Translations under genes and position numbers: made by a program | Part shown: positions 23,391 to 31,459 of the stretch, in pieces | How the letters are laid out: every line of letters starts with the position of its first letter | Position numbering within the stretch: the first letter of the stretch is position 1 | Source: Candidatus Omnitrophota bacterium | GTDB lineage: Bacteria > Omnitrophota > Gorgyraeia > Zapsychrales > Fredricksoniimonadaceae | Direction of reading: 5' to 3' | DNA length: 33,528 nt | Assembly (NCBI GenBank): GCA_903836515.1 | Contig: CAILQW010000003.1 | Location: 1 to 33,528 of the forward strand | The notes under the pieces: generated by a model | What the model was told of the DNA's origin: nothing | Seen by the model: the letters and a program-made list of their open reading frames with translations, nothing else | Database searches by the model: none

Positions 23391-24905
23391 TCACTCCTCC
23401 TTTTCGCCGAAAACATCAGCTGTGAATATTTCTATTTTAGTCGCGGGATCTTTCCAGCAATCGGGTTCAAGCCCCGCTTTCTGCGTACAAAGTTCCGACA
23501 AAAACTTCTCCCGGCTCCAGCCGGTCTCGGTCGCGACCTGGGGCAGGAAAACACCTCCGCGCGCGCCGCGCCTGACGATCACCCCGTGCGTGCCCATCAC
23601 GATCTGACGGGCATCCGTGACCGCCACGGGCGCTGAGAGGACGGAAATTTCGATGCGGACATCCTTAAGTTCGTCCGCTGTGACCGGCGCAAAACGGGGA
23701 TCCTGGCTCGCGGCCGCGACCGCCATGTCGCGCACCGTCAGGTACAACGGGCCTGCACCCACGATCTGACCGATGCACCCGCGCAGGGCGCCTGATTTCT
23801 TGAGAGTGACAAAGGCGCCCTCTTCCCGGGAAAGCCGCGGATCCTTCCCATCGGCCACAAAAGTTTTCCCCGTCCTGACAAACGTATCCACCGTGGAGCG
23901 CGCGATGGCCAGAAGGCTCTTTTTCTGCGCCTCCGTCAGGGCTGCGGCATTCACGGGCAGCTGGGCCGCCGGCTTCCTGTAAAATACGACCGAGGCGTAC
24001 CCCACAACACTCCGGGCATCCCCTGTCACATCCGCCGAGGTGGCATGCCGAAGAACCCTGGCCTGATCATACCCCATCGCCCGGGCATACAGCATGGCGG
24101 CTGTGACCACATGAAACCCGTCGACCTCCATCTCTCCGGCAACATGCCCGGACCAGAAAGCATCAGGATCGAATGTCTCGATGGCCGCTAACCCCTTGCG
24201 GTCAATATCATTAGCCTGTCCCAGGGGATGAAAATGCGACTGGTCAACGCTCACATCCACCAGCACATCCTGACGCCTGCCCACCGCCTGCACAAGGGCG
24301 GCAGCCACAGCGCGGACCGTGGCAGGGTCCGGCGGAAACCCCATGATCACCGGCACGATCTTCGCCCCGGGAAATACATGCTGGATGAACGGGATCTGGG
24401 TCTCGACCGAATTTTCCGGACGGCCGGGGGCCCCTTCAAAAACATCCCGGCGCACAACAAACAGCTTGTCCGCGGCCATCAGGCGCCCCGCCAGATCCTC
24501 ATCCACCGCCACAGCCCCCAGCGGCGTCGTAAAACGGCCCTTGGGCCATACCGCGGCCCCCTGAAACGAAAAATGGTGCGTCGGCGCGAGGACAATAACC
24601 GTTGACACTTTTTTCACCCGGACGGCCTTGAATCCGTACGCGGCCACGCCGCCGGAAAACGGATACCCTGCGTGCGGTGAAACGATAACGCCGATATCGC
24701 CGGCGGACGGGATATCCTGGGGAAGATCACCGGCGGCTGTAAGAAAACCGTCGAGCATCAACACCAATTCCTCCCTGGCGCCCGGATACCATGTCCCGGC
24801 CAGGCCAGAGGCCTTCATATCATCGTCGGCACAGGCAAAAGGTTTCATCATCGTCAATACCGTAAAAACGGCCCCAAAAAATAATACAGCAAATGGTGTT
24901 CTCAT
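23391..24905 (-). CDS. exported Memo-AMMECR1 fusion (AmmeMemoRadiSam B+A)
   Basis: This 504-residue protein combines two partners of the AmmeMemoRadiSam system. Residues about 1-27 form a Sec signal with an Ala-Cys-Ala end before DDD. Residues about 30-315 are the Memo domain (SGLAGTWYPG, SPHAGYPFSGGVAAYGF, LAPTHHFSFQG), with histidines expected to bind metal. Residues about 322-504 are the AMMECR1 domain, with LRGCIGQI and GVIVRRGARGGVFLPQVA. No radical SAM partner is visible nearby. The biochemical role is not settled in bacteria. The start overlaps the MauE-like gene by ATGA, and the stop is one base before the next start. Confidence 0.85.
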   Translation of the reverse strand: MRTPFAVLFFGAVFTVLTMMKPFACADDDMKASGLAGTWYPGAREELVLMLDGFLTAAGDLPQDIPSAGDIGVIVSPHAGYPFSGGVAAYGFKAVRVKKVSTVIVLAPTHHFSFQGAAVWPKGRFTTPLGAVAVDEDLAGRLMAADKLFVVRRDVFEGAPGRPENSVETQIPFIQHVFPGAKIVPVIMGFPPDPATVRAVAAALVQAVGRRQDVLVDVSVDQSHFHPLGQANDIDRKGLAAIETFDPDAFWSGHVAGEMEVDGFHVVTAAMLYARAMGYDQARVLRHATSADVTGDARSVVGYASVVFYRKPAAQLPVNAAALTEAQKKSLLAIARSTVDTFVRTGKTFVADGKDPRLSREEGAFVTLKKSGALRGCIGQIVGAGPLYLTVRDMAVAAASQDPRFAPVTADELKDVRIEISVLSAPVAVTDARQIVMGTHGVIVRRGARGGVFLPQVATETGWSREKFLSELCTQKAGLEPDCWKDPATKIEIFTADVFGEKEE

Positions 24906-25354
24906 ACCCGGGGATCAAAAAAACGGTCCACGCTGAAACGGCGCACCGCCGACAGGCTGCCCAGGCAGCGCAGGGCGCCGGCCAAGAGCGCCGCATCCAG
25001 AAAGATCACCCCGCGCAGGGGAAGATGGACAAGATTGCCAAAACAACCGCAATCGTCAATGGGAAGATGCCGGATGATTGCCTGGGCCACGATCATCATG
25101 AGCGAACCCGACACACCAACGGCGCCGGCCAGGCCGGCCTTAAGCCACAACCCCAGCGCCAGCGACACCCCCAGCCCCAGCTCAATCCACGGAAAAACAA
25201 CAGCTGCCAGGCGCGCCAGAGCGTCCGGCAGCACATCATAAGCCTGCAGGACATAAAGAAAATTTTCCGACGGATTCACGGCTTTCTCCCATCCGGAAAC
25301 CAGAAAAACTGCAGCCAGCGCAAAGCGCAGGGCCAGCACCAGGGACGCACCCAT
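24902..25354 (-). CDS. MauE/DoxX-like membrane redox protein
   Basis: This 150-residue protein has four hydrophobic helices (about 5-22, 46-70, 72-95, 110-130) and the cysteine pair DDCGCFG (C102, C104) at the membrane edge, typical of the MauE branch of the DoxX superfamily. It also has the early segment LVSGWEKAVNPSENF. MauE-type proteins are thought to support disulfide formation or reduction with a thioredoxin-fold partner. The DsbA-like gene immediately upstream (one base between the genes) suits this. Its end overlaps the Memo fusion start by four bases. Confidence 0.83.
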   Translation of the reverse strand: MGASLVLALRFALAAVFLVSGWEKAVNPSENFLYVLQAYDVLPDALARLAAVVFPWIELGLGVSLALGLWLKAGLAGAVGVSGSLMMIVAQAIIRHLPIDDCGCFGNLVHLPLRGVIFLDAALLAGALRCLGSLSAVRRFSVDRFFDPRV

Positions 25355-25355
25355 G

Positions 25356-25970
25356 TTATTTCATCTCCCCGGCAAGGACCTGCTGCAGGTTCTTTGTCCC
25401 GACAGCCATCTTGCCGTTGATAAAAAATGTCGGTGTGGCCGCAACGCCCCTGGCATGCCCTTGCGCAACATCCTCCTCGATCCTGGCCGCAACAGCATGG
25501 TCGGACATGCAGCGCATCATCTTGACATCGTCCAGGCCGAGGCCGCGGGCAAGGCTCAAGAAATAATCATCGGGATTGTCCATCCCCACCCAGCTTTTCT
25601 GGCTTTTAAAGAGCAGCTGCTCCATGGGCCAGAACTTTCCCTGGTCCAGGGCGCACGCCGCAATGACCGCGGCGCGCCGGGCATGCTGATGCATGGGAAG
25701 CGGAAAATACTTGAGCTCCAGCAAGATCCTCCCCCGGGCACGGCGGACTTCTTCATGGAGCAGGATGGATGCCTGGGCGCAGGCCGGGCATTGAAAATCC
25801 GTAAATTCAATAATCTTCACAGGCGCGCCCGCGGGTCCCAGCGTGCGCCCCTCGGCGGCGACATGCTCCGTCAGGACAGGCCGTGTGACGGCACGCGCCG
25901 CCATGACGGCGGCGATCACGCCCAGCCCCACCAAAACACCCCATACAGGTTTTGCAATATTCACGGGCAT
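25356..25970 (-). CDS. DsbA-like thioredoxin-fold disulfide oxidoreductase
   Basis: This 204-residue protein has an N-terminal membrane anchor or uncleaved signal (about 8-27), then a DsbA-type thioredoxin fold. The active site is CPAC (C61-C64) in FTDFQCPACAQ, and the cis-proline loop is ATPTFFINGK near residue 182. The PMHQHARRAA segment is typical of DsbA/BdbD-like proteins. It should oxidise or isomerise thiols in the periplasm. The start codon overlaps the pckA stop (TGATG). With the MauE-like neighbour it forms a probable electron-relay pair. Confidence 0.9.
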   Translation of the reverse strand: MPVNIAKPVWGVLVGLGVIAAVMAARAVTRPVLTEHVAAEGRTLGPAGAPVKIIEFTDFQCPACAQASILLHEEVRRARGRILLELKYFPLPMHQHARRAAVIAACALDQGKFWPMEQLLFKSQKSWVGMDNPDDYFLSLARGLGLDDVKMMRCMSDHAVAARIEEDVAQGHARGVAATPTFFINGKMAVGTKNLQQVLAGEMK

Positions 25971-27592
25971 CAGGCCTGTATCAGCTGCGGGCCGGCAGAC
26001 ACCAGGGCCTTGGCCGCCGGATCGTCCTCGAATTTCCTGAAATTCTTCACGAACATTTCTGCAAGGCGCCGGCAGGAAGCATCATACTCGTTCTTGTCCG
26101 CCCAGACATGACGCGGGTTAAGCAGCCGGGCATCGACCCCCTTGACCGCGCGCGGGATCTCCACGCCGAAAACCGGCATGCGCTCGAACTCGCCGTGATC
26201 GATGTCGCCGTTTAAGATCGCATCGATGATCGCACGGGTCTGCACGATATCCATGCGGTAACCGACACCGTATTTACCCGCAACCCAGCCGGTGTTCACC
26301 GCGTACGCCGTGGCGCCATGGCGGGCCATCTTCGCCGCCAGGATCTTGGCGTAACGGATCGGATGCAGCGGCAGGAAGGCCTGGCCGAAACACGATGAAA
26401 ACGTCGCCTGCGGCTCGGTCACACCGAGTTCTGTTCCCGCGAGCTTGGCCGTATAGCCGCTCAAGAAATGATACATCGCCTGTTCACTGGTCAGGCGCGC
26501 GACCGGCGGCAGTACGCCGTAGGCATCGCATGACAAAAAGACGATCCGCCGGGGATGCCCCCCCTTGGAAACTGGCTTCACAATATTATGGATATGATGG
26601 ATCGGATAGGACGCGCGGGTATTCTCGGTCTTGGCTTCGGAGGTGAAATCGATCCGGCCGGCACCGTCGAGCACAAGGTTCTCGAGGATGGCGTCGCGCT
26701 TGATGGCATGATAAATATCCGGCTCTTTTTCCTTGGAAAGGTTAATGCACTTGGCATAGCACCCGCCCTCGAAATTGAACACCCCCTCGTCGTCCCAGCC
26801 ATGCTCGTCATCGCCGATAAGACGGCGCTTGGGATCGGCCGACAAGGTGGTCTTGCCGGTGCCCGAAAGGCCGAAAAAGAGCGCGGTATCGCCCTTCTCC
26901 CCCATGTTGGCCGAACAATGGAACGCGCCGATCCCCTTGAGCGGCAGGAAATAATTCATAACCGTAAAAACACCCTTCTTGATCTCGCCGCCGTACCAGG
27001 TGCCGCCGATGCAGGTCATGCGCTCGCCGATATGGAACGCACCGAAAACCTCGGAACGCATCCCGTAGGACTTGAAATCCGGGCATGATGTCTTGCAGGC
27101 ATTGAGGATGGTCCAGTCGGGCCTGAAATCCTTGAGTTCCTCGGCGGTGGGGCGCAGGAACATGTTCTTGAAGAAATGCGCCATCCAGGCCACTTCCGTG
27201 ACCAGGCGCACGCACAGGCGCGTGTCCTTGTTGGTGCCGCAATAACCGTCCATCACATAAAGCTTCTTGCCGGAAAGCTGCTGCAGGGAAAGACCCTTGA
27301 GCCGGGCCCAGCCTTCGGGGGACAACCGGCGGTTATCGGACCCGTTCTCGGGAGTGGTCCACCATATCTCGCCGCTGGAAGATGGCTCGTCGACAAAATA
27401 CTTGTCCTTGGGAGAGCGCCCGGTGAACTTGCCCGTATCCACGTTGACCGCGCCGAGTTCCGTGACAACACCGCGCTCCCATCCCGTCAGGGAAGGGTCG
27501 GTCTCGCGGAGGAAAAGCTCCTCGTAGGAAAGATTGTGCGCAATGGTACAGGCATCTGTGATCCCCAGACGCAACAGATCCTCTTTAAGCAT
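25970..27592 (-). CDS. pckA: phosphoenolpyruvate carboxykinase (ATP)
   Basis: This 540-residue enzyme converts oxaloacetate and ATP to phosphoenolpyruvate, CO2 and ADP in gluconeogenesis; it can run in reverse in fermenters. The kinase-1a motif [14 protein letters not shown] is near residue 240, preceded by the metal-ligand region with [38 protein letters not shown] follows, with [10 protein letters not shown] near the N-terminus. Length equals the E. coli enzyme (540). GGGGG precedes the ATG. It sits 23 bases after a CheY-like gene and is coupled to the DsbA-like gene, an unusual location for a metabolic enzyme. Confidence 0.96.
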   Translation of the reverse strand: MLKEDLLRLGITDACTIAHNLSYEELFLRETDPSLTGWERGVVTELGAVNVDTGKFTGRSPKDKYFVDEPSSSGEIWWTTPENGSDNRRLSPEGWARLKGLSLQQLSGKKLYVMDGYCGTNKDTRLCVRLVTEVAWMAHFFKNMFLRPTAEELKDFRPDWTILNACKTSCPDFKSYGMRSEVFGAFHIGERMTCIGGTWYGGEIKKGVFTVMNYFLPLKGIGAFHCSANMGEKGDTALFFGLSGTGKTTLSADPKRRLIGDDEHGWDDEGVFNFEGGCYAKCINLSKEKEPDIYHAIKRDAILENLVLDGAGRIDFTSEAKTENTRASYPIHHIHNIVKPVSKGGHPRRIVFLSCDAYGVLPPVARLTSEQAMYHFLSGYTAKLAGTELGVTEPQATFSSCFGQAFLPLHPIRYAKILAAKMARHGATAYAVNTGWVAGKYGVGYRMDIVQTRAIIDAILNGDIDHGEFERMPVFGVEIPRAVKGVDARLLNPRHVWADKNEYDASCRRLAEMFVKNFRKFEDDPAAKALVSAGPQLIQA

Positions 27593-27615
27593 GACACCCC
27601 CTTGGACTGGCTGAA

Positions 27616-27972
27616 TTACACGTGTTTTTTGATCTTTTCCAAAACTTCATGGGGAGAGCAGGGCTTGACAAGGTATTCCTTGACCCCCTCCGCCATAAAA
27701 ATGTCCGCCATATTCCCCGATGACGTCAGGATAATAACGGGGATGGCCGCCCCCCCCTCGATCTTGCGTATTTCAAACAAAAACGAATACCCGTGCACCC
27801 GGGGCATCTGGATGTCCAGCAGGATGAGGTCGGGCCGGGCCGCCTGGACCTTGGCCAGCGCCTCGGCGCCGTCATAAGCGAGCGCCACACGGTATCCCGC
27901 TTCTTCCAGGAAGCTCTGGATCACATGGACAAGCGTGCGGTCATCATCAACGATCAGGACGGTCTTAGGCAT
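27616..27972 (-). CDS. single-domain response regulator (CheY-like)
   Basis: This 118-residue receiver domain has no output domain. The acidic pocket is D9-D10-D11, the phosphorylation site D53 (LILLDIQMP), the switch threonine T83 (VIILTSSG) and the conserved lysine K103 (YLVKPC). All key residues are present, so it should be phosphorylatable. It is encoded nine bases after the CheX-like gene and 23 bases before pckA. No histidine kinase lies in the window. Confidence 0.92.
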   Translation of the reverse strand: MPKTVLIVDDDRTLVHVIQSFLEEAGYRVALAYDGAEALAKVQAARPDLILLDIQMPRVHGYSFLFEIRKIEGGAAIPVIILTSSGNMADIFMAEGVKEYLVKPCSPHEVLEKIKKHV

Positions 27973-27981
27973 AGCGTATCC

Positions 27982-28569
27982 TTACGATACCCTGGGCACT
28001 GGGCCCATGGTCAGTTCCGCCGTGACGCGCCGGTCACCTTGAAGCAGGAAACGCGCCTCGTATTTCCTGTCCTGTCCCGGGCAAAAGCTGATCCCGTTGA
28101 CGGCGGTGTTGATATAACTTTCAAAATGAGACATCTGCAGGTGAATATAGCCTGCATCATAGATCTCCTTGACAAAATACCCGGCGATCAGGTTGGCCAG
28201 GGTACCGCATCCGTCCAGGATCGCAGCGTCGTCGTCCTCATCGATGCGGGGATAGTCCAGGCTCCACAAGAGCCGTGAAAGATAATCGGCCTCGACAAAC
28301 ACGACCAGGACACCCAGCGCCTCATCGCGCTCCATCGTCTCGACGCTCGTGTAAAACTTCACCGCTGAGAAAACAGTCCGGGCGCCGAATTTCTCCAGGC
28401 CGTCCACGCGCATGCGCCGGTGAAACTGCACAATCTTTTTTTCAACAAAGACAGGCTCGCCGGTAAAATCATACCCGCCCTTCAGCTGGATCATGTTACG
28501 GACCGCCGCCGACAACAGGAGCGTCAACCCGTAAAGACTGCTGGAAGGCGTTTCCATCGCGTCAGGCAT
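27982..28569 (-). CDS. CheX/CheC-like protein
   Basis: This 195-residue protein has an N-terminal half with no clear family. The C-terminal half reads 'DDDAAILDGCGTLANLIAGYF' and then LQMSHFESYINTAVNGISF, recalling the E-x2-N helix region and following strands of CheX/CheC-type CheY phosphatases (Asp-Gly-x-Gly-x-Leu-x-Asn here). It is flanked by two CheY-like genes and overlaps the upstream one by eight bases, so a role in dephosphorylating or binding those receivers is likely. The start is either 28569 or the ATG at 28557. Confidence 0.6.
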   Translation of the reverse strand: MPDAMETPSSSLYGLTLLLSAAVRNMIQLKGGYDFTGEPVFVEKKIVQFHRRMRVDGLEKFGARTVFSAVKFYTSVETMERDEALGVLVVFVEADYLSRLLWSLDYPRIDEDDDAAILDGCGTLANLIAGYFVKEIYDAGYIHLQMSHFESYINTAVNGISFCPGQDRKYEARFLLQGDRRVTAELTMGPVPRVS

Positions 28570-28948
28570 CGGTCTGCACGTAAGGGCGGGCCGCCGCCAT
28601 CAACTGGTCCGGCTTGAAGGGCTTTAACAGATACCCGGCCAGCCGTGGATTCACCTTGTAGGCCGCCTGCCGGCTTTCCTCGGAGGCAGACGCCGTGACC
28701 ATCACGATCGGGATACCCGCGGTGGCAGGCACCTTGACCAGGCCCTCCATCAACTCCACCCCGGTCATCTGGGGCATCTGGTAATCCAGGAACAAAAGCG
28801 CAATATCGCCGATATTGCCGGCGATAAGGGCAAACGCCGCTTCCGCGTTGTCCGCCTGCAGGATCTCGTTCTTGACGCCGGAATTGACCAGGGTCCTGGA
28901 CAACAATTTCCGGTCTAGGAGCGAATCGTCAACAATAATGATCTTCAT
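28562..28948 (-). CDS. single-domain response regulator (CheY-like)
   Basis: This is a 128-residue receiver domain read from ATG 28948; an ATG two codons upstream is equally possible. Acidic residues D7-D8, phosphorylation site D55 (LLFLDYQMPQMTG), T85 (VMVTASAS) and K109 (LLKPFKP) are all intact. It is first in the operon that continues with the CheX-like protein, a second receiver and pckA. The upstream 140 bases are AT-rich with a TATATTAT run just before the gene, a plausible promoter region but without a good -35 box. Confidence 0.9.
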   Translation of the reverse strand: MKIIIVDDSLLDRKLLSRTLVNSGVKNEILQADNAEAAFALIAGNIGDIALLFLDYQMPQMTGVELMEGLVKVPATAGIPIVMVTASASEESRQAAYKVNPRLAGYLLKPFKPDQLMAAARPYVQTDA

Positions 28949-29096
28949 GGGCATTCCGATAATATATATTACTTCCGAACTTCTGCAATAACGTCAGCCG
29001 CTGTTAACTATTTTAATAATAAATGAAATATTATTATAAATGAGAGACGCGCGTTCGCAAAGCGGATTTATTATTGTATTGATCCTGTAGACACCA

Positions 29097-29612
29097 TCAT
29101 GGCAATGAATACTGCGGACGTTTCACACGTTTCTTGACCTTTTTCTGGCCGATCCAGACTTTTTCATTGGTCGTCAGGTCAATAAGCTCCAGATTCGACT
29201 GGAACATGATGGCGTACTGCCCCCGGGTTTCATCCTTGACGGAATTGATCGATCCCTGGAGCATGAAATCGGCGCCGGTCTTGGACGCCACAAACCGGAC
29301 CCTGCCGGAATTAACAAGGGCCATTTCAAGGTCCTCGATAAAAACATTCGCATTAATATGTTCATGGCTGCGGTTGGTTACGGTGCCCACGATCACAACC
29401 GGGTCGCGCCCCTTCTGCTTGTTAAACCGGGCCACCCACTGCGCCGCTGTGCAGGTCCTTACCATTTCCTCGGCGACAAGACGGGCATCCGTATCATTCC
29501 ACCGTCCGGAAAGATCGACCACCTCCGCGGCATCCTTGCGGATGACCTGTGTGGCACACCCCGCCAACGCCAGCGCCGCGCACCCCAGGATGACAACACG
29601 CATTCTCTTCAT
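29097..29612 (-). CDS. LpoB-like PBP-activator lipoprotein
   Basis: This 171-residue lipoprotein starts from ATG 29612; an upstream start 45 codons earlier would run through the preceding gene. The signal ends in LALAGC with the lipid-bearing cysteine at 19. The LpoB signature follows: LSGRWNDTDARLVAEEMV, then 'DPVVIVGTVTNRSHEHINANVFIEDLEMALVNSGRVRFVAS' type strands. LpoB in enterobacteria activates PBP1b from the outer membrane; homologues are widespread, and their partners here are unknown. A run of seven G precedes the start. It follows the SPOR gene by 13 bases. Confidence 0.82.
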   Translation of the reverse strand: MKRMRVVILGCAALALAGCATQVIRKDAAEVVDLSGRWNDTDARLVAEEMVRTCTAAQWVARFNKQKGRDPVVIVGTVTNRSHEHINANVFIEDLEMALVNSGRVRFVASKTGADFMLQGSINSVKDETRGQYAIMFQSNLELIDLTTNEKVWIGQKKVKKRVKRPQYSLP

Positions 29613-29625
29613 AAAACCCCCCCAA

Positions 29626-30159
29626 TCATTCGGCGACAATAATGCCGCTCTTGAAATCCCTGTGGACCGACTCAAGGTTTTTCTTGGCTTCGTCTTCACT
29701 CGTGAACGACCCCACACGCACACGGTAAAATATCCCCCGCGGACCAAGGTCGCTCATCATCATATAGGCAGGATACCCCTTGTTCTTCAACAGCTTGAGC
29801 GACGCATCCGCGCGCACCTTGTCCTTGAAGGAAAAAACCTGGATCGCGAAAGCATCCCTGGCCTTGACCGCATTGGGCATGGTCACAATACCCGAGGCCG
29901 CATGCGCCGCCGGAGCCTTCTCAACTGCCGGGGCTTTCTCGGCCGCCGGAGCCTCGTGCACCGGCTTGATGGCGCCCACAGGCGTCCCTGCCGGAAGCGC
30001 TGTCGCGGTGATAGCCGCCACCGGGGCGCTCTGCACCGCCGCAGGCACGGCGACAGGCGCCGGAGCCGCCGGTTTTTCCCGGGTCAACGAAAGCGCGAGA
30101 AGTATCCCCGCCACTGCCACAATGACAACTGTAAGCCACACCTCACTTTTCACCGCCAT
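29626..30159 (-). CDS. SPOR-domain membrane protein
   Basis: This 177-residue protein has a short cytoplasmic start, one transmembrane helix (about 8-25), an Ala/Pro/Val-rich periplasmic linker with APAAEKAPAVEKAPAA repeats, and a C-terminal SPOR domain (about 102-175, FAIQVFSFKDKVRADASLKL and GIFYRVRVGSFTSEDEAKKN). SPOR domains bind denuded glycan strands at division septa. AAGGAGG precedes the ATG. It is likely co-transcribed with the LpoB-like gene, both serving cell-wall synthesis. Confidence 0.9.
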   Translation of the reverse strand: MAVKSEVWLTVVIVAVAGILLALSLTREKPAAPAPVAVPAAVQSAPVAAITATALPAGTPVGAIKPVHEAPAAEKAPAVEKAPAAHAASGIVTMPNAVKARDAFAIQVFSFKDKVRADASLKLLKNKGYPAYMMMSDLGPRGIFYRVRVGSFTSEDEAKKNLESVHRDFKSGIIVAE

Positions 30160-30255
30160 GAACGCCTCCTTGATAGCATAAAAATAATTTGAAAAACATT
30201 CTATCCTGTTTAATGACTACGCTCAACAGAAATATTTATCCCGCATTTTACATCC

Positions 30256-30295
30256 GCACCATTTTGTGCGCAGTGATTCGTCGATAAAATGGTGC
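30256..30295. repeat. 10-bp inverted repeat GCACCATTTT
   Basis: GCACCATTTT (30256-30265) and AAAATGGTGC (30286-30295) flank a 20-base spacer in the 153-base gap between the SPOR gene start and the exonuclease stop. No U-tract follows on either strand, so this is not a standard terminator. An operator or transcript-end hairpin is possible. Confidence 0.5.
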
Positions 30296-30312
30296 TGCTG
30301 CAAAATCTGGGT

Positions 30313-31107
30313 TTATCCGCACAAAAGCGCAGGATCTTCCTGCTTGGGAAACTGCCCCTTGAGGGCATTCTCCACCAGGAGTTTCACGTCCGGGCTAAAA
30401 TCCTTCCCCAGCATCCATGTCAGATACCCGGGATCTTTTTGAACGATCTCGCGCAGGCTTTCTTTCCGGGCATACTTGCCAAACATCATATAAAGTTCAC
30501 CGTTCCACCAGCGGAATCTTCTGTCCGCGTCGTAGAATTCGAGCTGTTCCCGGTACTGGAACTGCGCCAGGACATCCACACATGTATCCCCCGCGCCGTA
30601 ACGCGCGATCTGGGCCTCGATCACCTCCAGGGTCGCTTCGGTATCCGCCAGAGCCCCATGGGCGCCCATCAGCGGCTTCCCGCAGTAGAACGCATACGCC
30701 GCGGTGAGGTCGCGCTTTTCATTCACATGGTAAACTTTCTGGGCATCGAATACCCGGCGCTCCGAAGCGATCAAAGGCACCCCCGCCTCGGAGAGCTCCC
30801 GCTCCAGAAGCGGCAGATCGAATTTATCGATATTAAAACCGGCCAGGTCAGCCCCGGCAAGGAACGCGGCCACTTCGGCGGCAATAGCCTTGAAAAGAGG
30901 TGCCCCCGCCACATCCGCATCCGTGATGCCCGTCAGTTTCTGAACCACAAGCGGAATAGGGATCAGCGGATTGACACGCGAATGATACACCTCTTTCCCG
31001 CCCTCAGGCAGGCGCTTGACCAAAGCGATCTCGATAATGCGATCCTTCTCAACCCAGGTGCCGGTGGTCTCCAGGTCGAGGACAACAAGCGGGCGTTCCA
31101 GTTTCAT
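30313..31107 (-). CDS. DnaQ-like 3'-5' exonuclease (DEDDh)
   Basis: This 264-residue protein has an N-terminal exonuclease domain: ExoI VLDLETTGTW (about 9-18), ExoII LAGFNIDKFDLPLLE (about 88-102), ExoIII GAHGALADTEATLEV with the His-x4-Asp of the DEDDh type. Acidic residues D11, E13, D93 and the last Asp should bind two metals. It resembles the epsilon subunit of DNA polymerase III, but the 80-residue C-terminal extension has no recognised domain. It may be an epsilon-like proofreader or a separate RNase T-type nuclease. AAAGG lies five bases before the ATG. Confidence 0.88.
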   Translation of the reverse strand: MKLERPLVVLDLETTGTWVEKDRIIEIALVKRLPEGGKEVYHSRVNPLIPIPLVVQKLTGITDADVAGAPLFKAIAAEVAAFLAGADLAGFNIDKFDLPLLERELSEAGVPLIASERRVFDAQKVYHVNEKRDLTAAYAFYCGKPLMGAHGALADTEATLEVIEAQIARYGAGDTCVDVLAQFQYREQLEFYDADRRFRWWNGELYMMFGKYARKESLREIVQKDPGYLTWMLGKDFSPDVKLLVENALKGQFPKQEDPALLCG

Positions 31108-31134
31108 ATGAACCTTTCTAATGTAATGCGTATT

Positions 31135-31268
31135 TGTTTAGTGCCTAAAATCTTTTCGCCTGCCTTATCGCGCCACCCTTCCGGCTTCTCTCGGGGCTTG
31201 CGAGCCCCTCGTTCCAGGCGGAAAGGTACCTGGCGCTTGGCGCGGCGAAAACAAAGGGGCACTAAACA
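31135..31268. repeat. 134-bp imperfect inverted-repeat element
   Basis: Perfect outer arms TGTTTAGTGCC (31135-31145) and GGCACTAAACA (31258-31268) are followed inwards by TTTTCGCC (31153-31160) with GGCGAAAA (31244-31251), CGCGCCA (31169-31175) with TGGCGCG (31238-31244), and an apical hairpin GGGGCT-TGCG-AGCCCC (31193-31208). A small side hairpin CCAGG...CCTGG occupies 31214-31232. No ORF, no clear target duplication and no U-tract is seen. Either a MITE-like or REP-like mobile element or a structured RNA is possible. Confidence 0.65.
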
Positions 31269-31284
31269 TTCACTCTAATCTTAG

Positions 31285-31420
31285 CTTTTACCGGTTTAAG
31301 GCTGAAGGCATGCCGCAGATGCGAGTTCAGAAACCAAGCTTTCCTTAATTCCTTTTAGAAAAAGCTGTTTCTGCTGTCTGAGCAGCCAGGCATGCCGCAA
31401 GCCTTAAAGACCGGTAAAAG
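31285..31420. repeat. 136-bp nested inverted-repeat element
   Basis: Arms pair in order: CTTTTACCGGT (31285-31295) with ACCGGTAAAAG (31410-31420); TTAAGGCT (31296-31303) with AGCCTTAA (31400-31407); GGCATGCC (31307-31314) with a second GGCATGCC (31389-31396); CAGAAAC (31328-31334) with GTTTCTG (31367-31373); AGCTTT (31337-31342) with AAAGCT (31361-31366). A TATAAT on the minus strand (complement of 31421-31426) lies just at its edge and could start a transcript through it. The element has no coding potential and differs in sequence from the 31135-31268 element. Confidence 0.65.
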
Positions 31421-31459
31421 ATTATACCCCCGATAATATAGAACCGCGCTGCAAACATC

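Noticed and set aside
30289-31278. Plus-strand open frame of about 330 codons opposite the exonuclease and into the repeat element
   Set aside because: The opposite strand encodes a clear DEDDh exonuclease; this frame has no motif and ends in the inverted-repeat element.
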